This document shows, piece by piece, positions 16,774 through 27,400 of a stretch of DNA of 64,000 bases. Source of the DNA: Streptomyces sp. BK208 (GTDB lineage Bacteria > Actinomycetota > Actinomycetes > Streptomycetales > Streptomycetaceae); the NCBI RefSeq assembly GCF_004364245.1, contig NZ_SOAV01000003.1, forward strand, positions 520,867 through 584,866, in the 5' to 3' direction. The notes beneath the pieces are model-generated. The model ran no database searches. It was not told the origin of the DNA and saw only the letters and a list, made by a program, of their open reading frames with translations. Numbering within the stretch: position 1 is the stretch's first letter; each line of letters starts with the position of its first letter. The position numbers were made by a program, and so were the translations under genes.

Positions 16774-18207
16774 TCACAGGTCGTCGGGGCTCGCGATCCG
16801 GCCGCGCACGGCGGTGGCCGCGGCGACGGCGGGCGAGACGAGGTGGGTGCGCGATCCGGTGCCCTGGCGGCCCTCGAAGTTGCGGTTGGTGGTGGAGGCG
16901 CAGCGGGTCCCGGGGGCGAGCCGGTCCTCGCCCAGGCCGACGCACATGGAACAGCCCGGCGCGGCCCGGAAGTCGGCCCCGGCCCGGGCGAAGATCTCGT
17001 CCAGGCCCTCCGCGACCGCCTCGGCGCGCACCCGGGCCGAGCCGGGCACCACCACGGTGTCCACCCGGACCCGGCGGCCCCGCAGCACGGCGGCGGCGGC
17101 CCGCAGGTCCTCGATCCGGCTGTTGGTGCAGGAGCCGACGAAGACGGTGTCGACGGCGATGTCGCGTACGGCGGTGCCGGGGGCCAGGGCCATGTAGTCC
17201 AGGGCGCGGCGGGCGGCGGACGCCTCGGCCGCGTCGCCCAGCTCGGCCGGGTCGGGCACCCGGCCGTCCAACGGCACGCTCTGGGCCGGGTTGGTGCCCC
17301 ACGAGACGCGGGGCAGTACGGCCGCGCCGTCGAGGGTGACCTCCCGGTCGAAGACCGCGTCGTCGTCCCCGACCGGCGCGAGGCCGTCGAAGCGCCCGGC
17401 GTCGCGGGGGGCGGCCCGGAGCAGGTAGTCCCGGGTGACCTCGTCCGGTGCCACGATCCCGGCCCGTGCGCCCATCTCGACGGCCATGTTGCACAGCGTC
17501 ATACGGCCTTCCATGGACAGCGCCCGCACGGCCTCGCCGCGGAACTCCACCACGTGGCCCTGCGCGCCGGCCGAGCCGACCCGGTGGATCACCGCGAGGG
17601 CCAGGTCCTTGGCCGTGCTGCCCGCGGGCAGGGTGCCGGTCACCGTGACGGCCATGTCCTTCGGGCGGGCCAGGGCGAGGGTCTGGGTGGCCAGCACGTG
17701 CTCGACCTGGCTGGTGCCGATACCGAGCGCCAGCGCGCCGAACGCCCCCAGGGTCGTGGTGTGCGAGTCGCAGCAGACGACCGTCGTCCCGGGCCGCACC
17801 AGGCCGAGTTCGGGTCCGATGACGTGCACGATGCCCTGCGAGGCACTGCCGAGCCGGTGCATCGGGATACGGAACTCCGCGCAGTTGCGGGCCATGGTCC
17901 GCCGCTGGAGCCGCCGTGCCGCGTCCGGGTCGACGTGGTCGACGGAGCGCGTGGGGGTGCTGTGGTCCTCAGTGCCCAGGGTGAGGTCCGGACGGCGTAC
18001 GGTGCGGCCGGCGTCGCGCAACCCGGTGAAGGCCTGGGGTGTGTTCACCTCGTGCAGCAGGTGGAGGTCGATGTAGAGCAGGTCGTTGCCGGCCTTGGTC
18101 CGGCGCACGACGTGCTCGCGCCACACCTTCGCCGCGAGTGTCCGGGGGGACACGTCCGCGGCCGTGGTCACGGATGACCCGTCTGGGGCCGTTGCCTGGG
18201 GTGACAC
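16774..18207 (-). CDS. leuC: LeuC-like isopropylmalate isomerase large subunit
   Basis: A 477-residue aconitase-family protein. Cluster ligands are in VGSCTNSR and the GCSMC pair; other family motifs are TEDHSTPT and [14 protein letters not shown]. With LeuD it isomerises a 2-alkylmalate to the 3-alkylmalate. I chose the GTG at 18207 because GGAGG lies eight bases upstream; the frame runs on to 18297 without a better site. It heads the minus-strand unit leuC - leuD fusion - aminotransferase - amidohydrolase - NRPS - methyltransferase. Its presence beside NRPS genes rather than in the leucine operon suggests a dedicated paralogue for precursor supply. Confidence 0.92.
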   Translation of the reverse strand: MSPQATAPDGSSVTTAADVSPRTLAAKVWREHVVRRTKAGNDLLYIDLHLLHEVNTPQAFTGLRDAGRTVRRPDLTLGTEDHSTPTRSVDHVDPDAARRLQRRTMARNCAEFRIPMHRLGSASQGIVHVIGPELGLVRPGTTVVCCDSHTTTLGAFGALALGIGTSQVEHVLATQTLALARPKDMAVTVTGTLPAGSTAKDLALAVIHRVGSAGAQGHVVEFRGEAVRALSMEGRMTLCNMAVEMGARAGIVAPDEVTRDYLLRAAPRDAGRFDGLAPVGDDDAVFDREVTLDGAAVLPRVSWGTNPAQSVPLDGRVPDPAELGDAAEASAARRALDYMALAPGTAVRDIAVDTVFVGSCTNSRIEDLRAAAAVLRGRRVRVDTVVVPGSARVRAEAVAEGLDEIFARAGADFRAAPGCSMCVGLGEDRLAPGTRCASTTNRNFEGRQGTGSRTHLVSPAVAAATAVRGRIASPDDL

Positions 18208-18409
18208 GGTGGGCACCTCCGCATTCCTGGTGATCGTCTCATCCGGGGTCTCGTAACCCCTCGCCCGGTTGTCCGGCCTGCCGGCCCATCGAAACACCGG
18301 GGTCGGAAGCCGGGAATCGACAGCCGTGATGAACTCGCTCGCCCCGGGGTGGAGTTCGCTCGGCCGCCCGACCGATGCATCGCCCGGGTCGCGGGCGCAG
18401 CATGGCGGA

Positions 18410-19405
18410 ATGGAACCGATTCACGTACTCACCCCGGACCAGCGCGACGAACTGACCGCCGTGCTCGGCGCCGTGCCAGGGAATCCGTACCGGGACCACC
18501 GGGAATTCGTCGCGGATGTGGCGGAGGTCGACGCCCCGCGGTTCCTCGTGGAAGTCTGCGAGCGCGTCCGGCAGGACCGGCTGAACGGCCTCAGCGAAGC
18601 CCACGTGCTGCGCAACTGCCCCGTCGACCCGCAGATCCCCGACCTCGACCTCGACGACCCGGTCGCCGACAAGTACCGCAAGAAGACGACCTTCGTCGGC
18701 GAGGCGTTCCTCGCCCTGATCGCCCGGCTCACCCGGACGCCGCTCATGGCGTACGGCAGCAGGAACAACGGGGACTTCTTCACCGACGTCATCGCGATCA
18801 ACAAGTACAGCGGCATGCAGACCGGGTTCAGCGACAGCGAGCTGCCCTTCCACAACGACCGCACCGCGCACTGGGCGCGGGCCGACCACATCGCTCTGCT
18901 GGGCATGCGCTGCCCGCAGGACGAGGTCATCTACACGACGTTCGTCAGCGGGCGTGCCCTGCTGCGGTGTCTGTCGGACGAGGACCAGGAGATCCTGCGG
19001 CAGCCGTACTTCACGACCTCGTTCGACGTCTTCTCCCGGGCCACCAACAGCACTCAGCGGTCTTCGGGGGCGCACCCGATCCTGGAGGGCGACCACTCGA
19101 TCCGCTACCTGGAGACGACGACGACCGTGCTGCCCGACGCCCCCGGCGAGGCCAAGGACGCGCTGCTGGCCATGAAGAACGCCCTGGTCGTCGCCGAGAA
19201 GCAGCGTCATCGCCTGCGCGACGGGGACCTGTTGCTCTTCGCCAACCAGGACGGGCTGCACAGCCGGGACCGCATCGAGATCCTGAACGCGGACCGGGCC
19301 GCCACACGCTGGCTGCTGAAGACGTACGCGTTCCGCGACCAGGCGAGGGCCGACTCGTTCAGTGGCCGTTGGAAGGACGGGGTGCCGGGGCTCATAGACG
19401 ACTGA
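18410..19405 (+). CDS. Fe(II)/2-oxoglutarate oxygenase of the VioC/AsnO (clavaminate synthase-like) family
   Basis: A 331-residue non-haem iron dioxygenase, probably hydroxylating or desaturating a free amino acid in the cytosol. The proximal facial triad is His148-Asn-Asp150, the distal His is His284, and Arg300 fits the 2-oxoglutarate salt bridge. VioC and AsnO, the closest families I recognise by layout, use His-x-Glu, so Asp here is a difference. The start at 18410 gives family length; its ribosome-binding sequence (GGCGGA) is weak and close. It is transcribed alone, divergent from leuC. Likely role is beta- or gamma-hydroxylation of a building block before NRPS loading. Confidence 0.85.
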   Translation: MEPIHVLTPDQRDELTAVLGAVPGNPYRDHREFVADVAEVDAPRFLVEVCERVRQDRLNGLSEAHVLRNCPVDPQIPDLDLDDPVADKYRKKTTFVGEAFLALIARLTRTPLMAYGSRNNGDFFTDVIAINKYSGMQTGFSDSELPFHNDRTAHWARADHIALLGMRCPQDEVIYTTFVSGRALLRCLSDEDQEILRQPYFTTSFDVFSRATNSTQRSSGAHPILEGDHSIRYLETTTTVLPDAPGEAKDALLAMKNALVVAEKQRHRLRDGDLLLFANQDGLHSRDRIEILNADRAATRWLLKTYAFRDQARADSFSGRWKDGVPGLIDD

Positions 19406-19572
19406 CACGCCGGCCCGCCCCGCGCGCGGGGCCCCCGGGCGGCTCGTCGCCGACGACGGGCCGCCCACGCACGTGCCCGCACCGAACGCGGCAGCCGGAC
19501 CCGGCCCGGTACGAAGACGCACCAGGTCGAACGGAAGCTCACGAAGACGCGCGAAGGCCGCTCCGGGCACGA

Positions 19573-19620
19573 CGAGGGCGGTGGGAGCCGGACCGTGAAG
19601 TCCGGCTCCCACCGCCCTCG
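19573..19620. terminator. Bidirectional hairpin terminator
   Basis: Perfect 21-bp inverted repeat (19573-19593 and 19600-19620) with a 6-nt loop, between the convergent ends of the oxygenase and the LeuA-like gene. Confidence 0.88.
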
Positions 19621-19636
19621 TGCGCGGCGTGGCGTC

Positions 19637-20803
19637 TCAGTGCGCCGCCCCTACGGTGAGCAGTTCGTCGGCGAGCCTGCGCCGCAGAACCGAGATGTCC
19701 TCGCAGTCGCCGCCGACGCGTTCGGTGATGTGCCGGCGGTAGAGCGCCTCCATCCGGTCTTCGTCGACGTCCACGTGCATGTTCTCCAGCAAGTGGCGCA
19801 GCACCGAGCGGCCGGAGTGGCGGGCGATGAGCAGGGAGCGCTCCCGGCCGAAGCGGTCGGGTTCCACGAACTCGTACGTGGCGGGGTCCCGCAGTATCCC
19901 CGCCTGGTGGATACCGGCGGCACTGCCGAAGGCGTACGTCCCGAAGATCGCCTTGTTGCGCGGCTGGTCCAGCCCGATGATCCCGCGGAGCGCCTCGTAC
20001 ACGCCGTACATGGCCACGGTGTCGATGTCGGTGTACAGGCCCAGCGAGTCGCTCTTGTACGACAGGAGCGCGACGAGTTCCTCCAGCGCGGCGTTGCCCG
20101 CGCGCTCCCCGATGCCGCCGACCGTGGTCTGCACGCCGTCGGCCCCTGCCTGGAGGCCCGCGAGGGTGTTGGCCGTGGAGAGCCCGAAGTCCTCGTGGCA
20201 GTGGGTGAACACGCTGATGGGCGGTGGGGTCCAGGAGCGGACCTTGCCCATGAGCCCGCCGTACTCGGCCGGGGTCATGCAGCCGGACGTGTCGGCTGCC
20301 ACGACGCAGGTGACCCCGGCGTCCACGCCCGCCTCGATCTGGGCGCGCAGCAGTTCGTCCGAGCCGCGCGAGGCGTCCTCCAGCGCGAGCGAGATGTAGG
20401 GCACGCCCATCCGGCGGGCGTGGGTGACGCACTCGACGATCTCGTCGATGGACTCCTTGCGGGAGATGCGGCGCTTGCGGTCGAGGTGCAGCTCGCTGGA
20501 GGTGGCGAGGATCTGCACCTCGTGGTTGCGGGTGCCGCCGGCGGACACCGCGCAGTCGATGTCGGAGCGCACGGCGCGGCAGAACGTGGTGAACCGGGCG
20601 CGGGTGAGGTGGCGGGAGATCAGCCGGGTGGCCTCCATCTCCGCGGGTGACGAGGCGGGGAAGCCGGTCTCGACGACGTCGACCCCGAGTGCCTCGATCC
20701 GCAGCGCGAGTTCCAGTTTTTCCTGCGGTTTCATGGAATTGCGCGGCGCCTGTTCGCCGTCCCGCAGAGTGGTGTCGAAAATGGAAACTCGACGTTTTTC
20801 CAT
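19637..20803 (-). CDS. LeuA/homocitrate-synthase-like enzyme lacking the regulatory domain
   Basis: A 388-residue DRE-TIM metallolyase. It has the signature DTTLRDGEQAPRNSM at residues 10-24, the metal ligands in THCHEDFG, and the GIGERAGNAALEE loop. It ends about where the catalytic and short sub-domains end, with no LeuA_dimer leucine-sensing domain (classical 2-isopropylmalate synthase is about 570 residues). It should therefore be insensitive to leucine. It condenses acetyl-CoA with a 2-keto acid. With LeuC, LeuD and the aminotransferase it forms a homologation route. Size alone would also fit homocitrate synthase. RBS GAAAGGGG precedes the ATG at 20803. It is transcribed alone, divergent from the FMN gene. 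Confidence 0.9.
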   Translation of the reverse strand: MEKRRVSIFDTTLRDGEQAPRNSMKPQEKLELALRIEALGVDVVETGFPASSPAEMEATRLISRHLTRARFTTFCRAVRSDIDCAVSAGGTRNHEVQILATSSELHLDRKRRISRKESIDEIVECVTHARRMGVPYISLALEDASRGSDELLRAQIEAGVDAGVTCVVAADTSGCMTPAEYGGLMGKVRSWTPPPISVFTHCHEDFGLSTANTLAGLQAGADGVQTTVGGIGERAGNAALEELVALLSYKSDSLGLYTDIDTVAMYGVYEALRGIIGLDQPRNKAIFGTYAFGSAAGIHQAGILRDPATYEFVEPDRFGRERSLLIARHSGRSVLRHLLENMHVDVDEDRMEALYRRHITERVGGDCEDISVLRRRLADELLTVGAAH

Positions 20804-20946
20804 CGGTAGCCCCTTTCGCGGCCTTCCAGATAACCCTCATCGAGCCACGCGCATCGAGAGACGGTCAATCATTGTCACGCCCAACTCTCTCCACCCGGGG
20901 CGGAGATGACCTCCTCTCCGAGTCCCGTCCAAGCGGTTTCGGGGAA

Positions 20947-20962
20947 ACTTCCGACCGGAAGT
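20947..20962. promoter_or_regulatory. Inverted repeat in the leuA-like/FMN intergenic region
   Basis: ACTTCCG-AC-CGGAAGT, perfect 7-bp arms, inside the 238-bp divergent region 20804-21041. Similar TTCCG...CGGAA boxes occur upstream of the AsnA-like gene near 30940. A cluster regulator (LuxR- or XRE-type) could bind here; the assignment is inference. Confidence 0.4.
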
Positions 20963-21041
20963 TCCGGGTGGGTCCGCGCCGCGGGCTACGTTGGTGTCCA
21001 CCCTTTGCTACGGGATCTCACATTCCATTACGGGAGGCCGC

Positions 21042-22322
21042 ATGAGCGGCATGCTGCGCGCGCCAGGATTTCCGGAGGCCGCCGTGCGCCATCGCGCGCG
21101 CACGGGTGTCGAGGCGGCTTTTCCGCCGCTTGACGGCTATGGCGCGACGCTCTACGGCAGCGGCTGGTCCGGGCCGGGGCACGACGATCCGCTGGAGCGG
21201 CTGCGGCTGCTCCCCCCGGTGTTCATGGAGCAGCGCCTGGAGAAACTGATCGACCTCGGGCGCGAGCCGATGCCGTCGGACGTGTCCCTGGAGACCGTGA
21301 TCGGCGGATTTCCCTCCCGGCTCCCCTTCTACGTCTCGGCGTTCGGGTCGACCGCCGCGGCCCGCGGCGACCTGGGCACCTCGCTCGGGCGGCAGGCGGC
21401 CCGGCTGGGCATCCCGCTGGTCGTCGGCGAGAACGTGGTGCCGGTCATCGGCTACGGCCGCCTCGGGGCGCAGCCCGCCAGGGCGCTGCTGGCCCGGATC
21501 GAGGCGTACGGGCAGGAGGGCGACGGCCGACACGGCGGGATCGTGGTGCAGCAGAGCACCGAGGACGCCGACGCGGAGGTGTGGAACCTGGTCTACAGCG
21601 ACCCGGCGGCCCAGCCGTTCCTCGAGGCGGGACGGCTGGCCTTCGAGTTGAAGACCGGTCAGGGCGCGAAGCCGGGCCTGGGCGGGATGACGCTGATGGA
21701 CACCGAGGCCGCGGCGGCGGTGGCGGAGCAGTACGCGCTGCTGCCGATCCCCGGCGACGGCCGGACACTGCGGGCCTCCAGCCCCGGTACGTACACGGCG
21801 GAGATCCTGCGCCAGCAGATCAACCTCATGCGCAACAACTACCCGCGGGCCCGGGTGTGGGTGAAGCTCCACCCGGGCCGGGACGTCGGCGCGGCCGCCC
21901 GGGTGGCCTGGGCGGCCGGCGCGGACAGCGTCACGGTGGACGGCGCCGAGGGGGGCACGGGCTGGGCGCCGGGCGGTTTCCTCGACCACGTGGGGCTGCC
22001 GCTCTTCGACTGCCTGCTGGCCGCCGGCGCCGGCCCGGGGTGCCTGCTCGCGGGGGGCCGGATCTGGGAGGGGACCCGGGCGGTGAAGTGCCTGGCGCTC
22101 GGGGCGCGGGCGGTGGGCCTGGGGCGGGCGGCGCTGGTCGCCGCCGACGAGGACCCCGAGGAGGGGCTGCTGAGGCTGGCGGCCTGCCTGGACCTGGAGG
22201 TGCGCATGCTGATCAGCGCCCTCGGCAAGTACGACACGACCGCGGTGAACAGGGACGACGTCGGCCCGCTGCCGACCGTACAGAAGGAAGAGGTGCCCCA
22301 TGGCGAATCCGTTCGAGGATGA
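21042..22322 (+). CDS. FMN-dependent glutamate-synthase-like protein
   Basis: A 426-residue protein resembling the FMN/synthase domain of glutamate synthase (GltB2-type). Visible are GLGGMTLMDTEAAAAVAEQYA, VWVKLHPGRDVGAAARVAWA, DGAEGGTGWAPGGF (phosphate-binding loop region) and AGGRIWEGTRAVKCLALGA. It lacks the amidotransferase and GXGXG domains of full GltB. I start at the ATG at 21042 (GGGAGG upstream) rather than at upstream in-frame codons. First gene of the plus-strand NRPS unit; it overlaps mbtH by 23 bp. Possible roles are reductive amination or a flavin oxidation/dehydrogenation of a precursor; none is proven. Confidence 0.8.
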   Translation: MSGMLRAPGFPEAAVRHRARTGVEAAFPPLDGYGATLYGSGWSGPGHDDPLERLRLLPPVFMEQRLEKLIDLGREPMPSDVSLETVIGGFPSRLPFYVSAFGSTAAARGDLGTSLGRQAARLGIPLVVGENVVPVIGYGRLGAQPARALLARIEAYGQEGDGRHGGIVVQQSTEDADAEVWNLVYSDPAAQPFLEAGRLAFELKTGQGAKPGLGGMTLMDTEAAAAVAEQYALLPIPGDGRTLRASSPGTYTAEILRQQINLMRNNYPRARVWVKLHPGRDVGAAARVAWAAGADSVTVDGAEGGTGWAPGGFLDHVGLPLFDCLLAAGAGPGCLLAGGRIWEGTRAVKCLALGARAVGLGRAALVAADEDPEEGLLRLAACLDLEVRMLISALGKYDTTAVNRDDVGPLPTVQKEEVPHGESVRG

Positions 22323-22524
22323 CTCGGCCCCCTATCTGGTGCTCGTCAACGACCAGGGGCGGCACTCGCTGTGGCCCGACGGCATCCGGGTGCCGGACGG
22401 CTGGCGGGTGGTGCTCACACGCCGGGACCGGGCTGCCTGCCTGGAGTACGTGGACCGCCACTTCACCGTGGTGGCGCCCCGGCCGGGCGAGCCGGCCCCC
22501 ACCGGATCGGGGCCGGGACGGTGA
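22300..22524 (+). CDS. MbtH-like protein
   Basis: A 74-residue member of the MbtH family. These proteins bind adenylation domains and are needed for their folding or activity. The family pattern is clear: NPFEDDSAPYLVLVNDQGRHSLWP, with conserved Trp residues and the VPDGW segment (quoted here only as a pattern: NxxD/E, SLWP, P-GW). It sits immediately before the A-T gene, whose GTG start overlaps the MbtH stop (GTGA). RBS GGAAGAGG precedes the ATG at 22300. Confidence 0.95.
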   Translation: MANPFEDDSAPYLVLVNDQGRHSLWPDGIRVPDGWRVVLTRRDRAACLEYVDRHFTVVAPRPGEPAPTGSGPGR

Positions 22525-24326
22525 CCGCCCTCACGCTCCCCGCGCTCGTCGCCGCTCAGGCGGAGCGCACCCCGCACGCCACCGCCGTCGTCTCCGACCA
22601 GGTCACCCTCACCTACGCGGAGCTGTGGCGCCGGGTCCGTGAACTGGCCGGGACCCTGCGCCAGGACGGCATCGGCCCGGGCAGTGTGGTGGCGGTCCGC
22701 CTGGACCGCTCCCCCGACCTGGTGGTCGCCCTGCTCGGCGTACTGACCACCGGCGCTGCGTATCTGCCGCTGGAGAAGGACACCCCCGCGCAGCGTGCCG
22801 CGCTGATCCTGGAGGAGGCGGCGCCGGACCGGGTCCTGACCACCCTCCCCGCGGGGACGGACCCGGGGGCCGAGGTGGTGCGCGCGCACCCCGACGACCC
22901 CGCCTACCTCATCTACACCTCCGGTTCCACCGGCCGCCCCAAGGGCGTCGTGGTGCGCCAGGAGGCCATCGCCCGGCATCTGCGGTGGATGCGGGCGGCC
23001 GTTCCGCTGGCGGCCGACGACCGGGTGCTGGTGAAGACACCGGTGAGCTTCGACGTGTCCACGTACGAGTACTTCTGGCCGCTGATCTGCGGCGCCGCCC
23101 TGGTCGTCGCGCCACCGGGCCTGGAGCGCGAGCCGCACGGCCTCGCCGCGCTCGTCGCGCACCGGGGCGTGACGACGATCCAGTTCGTCCCCTCGATGCT
23201 GCGCCTGTTCCTGGACGCGGACGTCGCCGTCCACTGCCGGGGGCTGCGGCGGATCATCTGCATCGGCGAGGCGCTGCCCGTGTCGCTGCGCGACCGCTGC
23301 CTGGCCCTGCTCGGCGCCGAGTTGCACAACCTGTACGGGCCGACCGAGGTGACGGTGGCGGCCACGGCGTGGCTCTGCCGCCCCGGGGCGGACCCGGACA
23401 GCGTGCCGATCGGCGTCCCGGTCGCGGACACCGGTGCGCACGTGCTCGACGAGCGGCTCGACCCGGTGCCGGTCGGGGTGACGGGCGAGCTGTACCTCTC
23501 GGGCGCGCAACTCGCCGAGGGGTATCTGGCGCGTCCGGGTCAGACGGCGGAGCGCTTCGTGGCCAATCCGCTGGGTCCGCCCGGCTCACGCCTCTACCGC
23601 ACCGGCGATCTCGCGCGCCGACGGGCCGACGGTGCACTGGAGTTCATCGGCCGGACGGACGGGCAGGTGAAGTTCCGGGGCCGGCGCGTCGAGCTCGGCG
23701 AGATCGAGGCGGTGCTGTGCACCCACCCGGCCGTGACCCAGGCGGCGGCCGTCCTCGCCGGGCCGCAGGACGGCGACCGGTGGCTGGCCTGCTTCGTCGT
23801 ACCCGCGCCGGGCGTGCCCGTCCCCGAGCCGCATGCGCTGGGCACGCACCTGCGGGACTCGCTCCCGGACGCGCTGGTGCCCACGGCGTGGGCGGTCCTG
23901 GAGCGGGTGCCCCTGACCGGCAACGGCAAGCTCGACCGGACGGCGCTGCCGGAGCCGCCGCGCCCCGGCACGGCGGCCGCCACACCGGCCGCCGCCACCG
24001 CGGAGGCCGCCGACGAGGTGACGGCCTGGCTGTGCGGCGCGACCGACGAGGTGCTGCGGCGCCCGGCGGGCGACGCGACGCCGGGGCACTCCTTCGTCGG
24101 CCTGGGCGGCGACAGCATGGCGGCGATGCGGCTGGTGAACCGGGCCCGCGCGCGGGGCCTCGCGCTCACCGTGGCCGATGTCGTCGGATCGGCCACGCTG
24201 GCCGAAGTCGCCGCCTCGGTGGGCACCCCGGCACCGGCGGCCGGCACCGCCGCGGAGCCGGAGCTGCTGCCCGACCTGGATCCCGGCGAGTACGCCTCCT
24301 TGGCCGCGCAGCTCTCGCGCGGCTGA
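22521..24326 (+). CDS. NRPS loading protein A-T
   Basis: A 601-residue didomain. The adenylation domain (about 1-500) has YLIYTSGSTGRPKG, LYGPTE, YRTGDLARRR and NGKLDR. The carrier domain has GLGGDSM with Ser532. There is no condensation domain, so it most likely starts the peptide or charges an amino acid for on-carrier tailoring. Pocket residues read by eye against GrsA are D-V-Y-Q-I-I-L-V-A, which I cannot assign to a known substrate. The GTG start overlaps the mbtH stop. The C-terminal about 20 residues after the carrier (DLDPGEYASLAAQL) may be a docking tail for the next NRPS protein, encoded 74 bp downstream. Confidence 0.93.
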   Translation: MTALTLPALVAAQAERTPHATAVVSDQVTLTYAELWRRVRELAGTLRQDGIGPGSVVAVRLDRSPDLVVALLGVLTTGAAYLPLEKDTPAQRAALILEEAAPDRVLTTLPAGTDPGAEVVRAHPDDPAYLIYTSGSTGRPKGVVVRQEAIARHLRWMRAAVPLAADDRVLVKTPVSFDVSTYEYFWPLICGAALVVAPPGLEREPHGLAALVAHRGVTTIQFVPSMLRLFLDADVAVHCRGLRRIICIGEALPVSLRDRCLALLGAELHNLYGPTEVTVAATAWLCRPGADPDSVPIGVPVADTGAHVLDERLDPVPVGVTGELYLSGAQLAEGYLARPGQTAERFVANPLGPPGSRLYRTGDLARRRADGALEFIGRTDGQVKFRGRRVELGEIEAVLCTHPAVTQAAAVLAGPQDGDRWLACFVVPAPGVPVPEPHALGTHLRDSLPDALVPTAWAVLERVPLTGNGKLDRTALPEPPRPGTAAATPAAATAEAADEVTAWLCGATDEVLRRPAGDATPGHSFVGLGGDSMAAMRLVNRARARGLALTVADVVGSATLAEVAASVGTPAPAAGTAAEPELLPDLDPGEYASLAAQLSRG

Positions 24327-24400
24327 CCGCCGCCCGGGCCGGGTCCCCCGCGCGGGCGGCCCCGGGCCGGGCCCCCGATCCGTCCCTGAGCGGAGGACAG

Positions 24401-27400
24401 ATGTCAGCACCGGCCATCGACGAAATACTCCCCCTCACCCCTCTTCAGGAGGGCATCCTGTTCCACTCCCTGGCGGAGGACGGAGCGCGCGGGCTCTACG
24501 TCGCGCAGTACACCGTCCCGCTGGAGGGCCCGCTGGACGAGGCACGGCTGCGCGACGCGGTACGGCGGACGCTGGTGCGCCACCCCAATCTGCGGGCCCG
24601 CATCCACCACCGGGCCAACGGACAGCCCGTGCAGGTCGTCCCCCGGGACGTGGAGCCGCACTGGTCGGTGGCCGGCCCGGACGACGGTGACGCCGTGCTG
24701 CGCGCCGCGCGCACCGGCGGCGTCGGCGTCGAGGGCGGCCCGCTGATCCGTTTCGACCTGGTGCGCGACGGCGTCGACCGGTACCGCCTGGCGGTCACCG
24801 CGCACCACTGCGTGCTGGACGGGTGGAGCGCCTCCGTGCTGCTGCGCGAGATCCTCGCCGGGTACGCCGACGAGGAGCTGGCGCCACCGGTGCCGTACCG
24901 CGGATTCCTCGGCTGGCTCGCGGGGCGCGACCGGGCGGCCGCCGAGCGGGCCTGGCGGGAGGAACTGGCGGACGCGCCGCCGACGCTGCTCGCACCGGAG
25001 TCGGGTGCCACGGCCGCGCGCTGGGCGACGGTCGTGCGGGAGCTCTCACCCGCGCGGACCGCCGAACTCGGCGGGAGGATGCGGAGCTTGAACGCCACCC
25101 TCACGACGGCCGTCCAGGCCGCGTGGGCGCTGGTGCTGGCGCGCCACACCGACCGGGACGACATCACGTTCGGCTCCGTCCTCAGCGGCCGCCCGGCCGA
25201 ACTGGACGGTGTCGAGGACATGGTGGGCATGCTCGTCAACACGGTGCCCGTGCGGGTCCGGACGGGCGCCTCGGCGACCCTGGCCGACCTGCTCGCCGAC
25301 ATACGGGCGCGACGGCTGGCGCTGGCCGCGCACGACCACGTGGGCCTGGGCGAGGCGGCCAGGGCCGCGGGCGTGGACGGGCCGCTGCTCGACACGACGG
25401 TGTCCGTGGAGGCGGTGCCCGACGTACCGCAGTGGAGCCGTGACCCGGGCGGACTGCGGGTCGGCGAGGTCGGCTGCGAGGAGACGGCGCACTACCCGGT
25501 GACGGTGGTGGTGACGCCCGGGGAGCGCCTCTCGGTGCGGGTGCACCACGACACGAGCCGCGTTCCCGCGGCTGTCGCGCGCGTCCTGGCCGCTCAGCTG
25601 ACACGGGTGCTCGGCGTGATCGCGGAAGATCCCCGCGCGCACCCCGGTGACATCGAGCCGTGTGACGCGCGGGAGGCCGAGCGAATGCTGGACGCGGGCA
25701 GGGGCGCACGCTTCGCGCTCCCCCGGCATCCGTGCGTGCACACGGTCTTCGCCGAACAGGCCACCCGCGAACCGGACGCGACCGCCCTCGTCTTCGAGGG
25801 CGAGCGCGTCTCCTACGGTGAACTGGACCAGCAGGCGAACCGGTTGGCCCACCATCTGATCGGCCTCGGGATCGGCCGCGGCGACTGGGTGGGGGTGCGC
25901 CTGGAGCGCGGCCCCCGCCTGGTGACGGCCCTCCTCGCGGCCCTCAAGTCGGGTGCCGCCTACGTGCTGCTGGACCCGGACTTCCCCGGCGCGCGGGCCG
26001 CCGAGTGCGTACGGGCGACCGGCTGCCGGACCGTGGTGAGCGACCGCCCGCTGCCGGACGAGGTGGCGGAGCGGGACGGCCCGCGTCTCGTACGGATCGA
26101 CGATCCGCGTCTCGAAGGGGCGCCCCGGACCGATCCGGGGACGCCGGTCGACGGGGAGGATCTCGCCTGCGTGCTGTTCACCTCGGGGTCGCAGGGGCGG
26201 CCCAAGGGTGTGGCGGCGCCGCACCGGGCGCTCGTCGGCAGCCTGCTGGGACAGGCGTTCGCGCGGGTGACGCCGTCGGACGTCGTGCTCCAGTGCTCGC
26301 CGATGTCCTGGGACGCCTTCGCCTTCGAGCTGCTGTCCGCGCTGTTCGCGGGCGCCACGTGTGTCCTGCAGCCGGGCGGGGCGCCCGAGCCGGAGGTGGC
26401 CGTGCGGCTCATGGGCGAACACCGCGTCACCGTGGCCCATTTCTCCTCCAGCCTCCTGAACTTCCTGGTGGACGCCCACCCTTCGGCGTTCGACACGGTC
26501 CGGCTCGTCCTGACCGGCGGCGAGGCCGCCTCCCCCGGACACCTGGAGCGCCTGCTGCGCCGCCGCCCCGGGCTGACCCTGGTCAACGCCTACTCGCCAC
26601 TGGAGTGCATGATGGTCACCGTCTACCGGCGGGTGACCCTGGAGGACTGCCTCGACGGCTCCGTCCCCCTCGGCGGACCGGTCGCCAACAAGCACTTCTA
26701 CGTCCTCGACGACCATCTGCGGGTGCTGCCGCCCGGCATGGTGGGCGAGGTGTACCTCGGGGGCGTGGGCGAGGCGCACGGCTACCTGGGCGAGGCCCGG
26801 CTGACGGCCGAACGCTTCGTGGCCGACCCCTACGGGCCGCCCGGCTCGCGCATGTACCGCTCCGGGGACCTGGCCCGGTGGCGCGCCGACGGGGCCGTGG
26901 AGTACCTGGGCAGGCGCGACGACCAGGTGAAGCTGCGCGGCTTCCGGATCGAGCCCTCGGAGGTGGAGACGGCGCTGGCCCGGCACCCGGGGATCTCCGG
27001 TGCCCGGGTGCTGGTGCGCACCGAGGGGCCGGGTGACCAGCGGCTCGTCGCCTACGTGGTGCCGCACGGCGGTACGCCTGCGGAGCCGGAGGACCTGCGC
27101 GCGCACGCGGCCGCCGTGCTGCCCGAGCACCTGCGGCCGGTGGCGTACGTGACGCTGGAGCGGTTCCCCACCACGCCCAACGGGAAGCTGGACCGCCGGG
27201 CTCTGCCCCCACCGCGGTACGGCTCGGCGGCCGCGTCCTCGCCGGCTCCGGACGATCCCGTGCGGGCGCGGCTGTGCGTGCTGTTCGCCGAGGTGCTGGG
27301 CGTCGAACGGGTCGGTGTGGACGACGACTTCTTCCGGCTGGGCGGCCACTCGATCCTGGCGCTGCGCCTGCTGGGCCGGATCAAGGCGGAGTTCGGCCAC

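Noticed and set aside
19637..20803. Ordinary leucine-pathway 2-isopropylmalate synthase
   Set aside because: It lacks the C-terminal regulatory domain and lies alone beside NRPS genes; a dedicated paralogue or homocitrate-synthase-like enzyme fits better.
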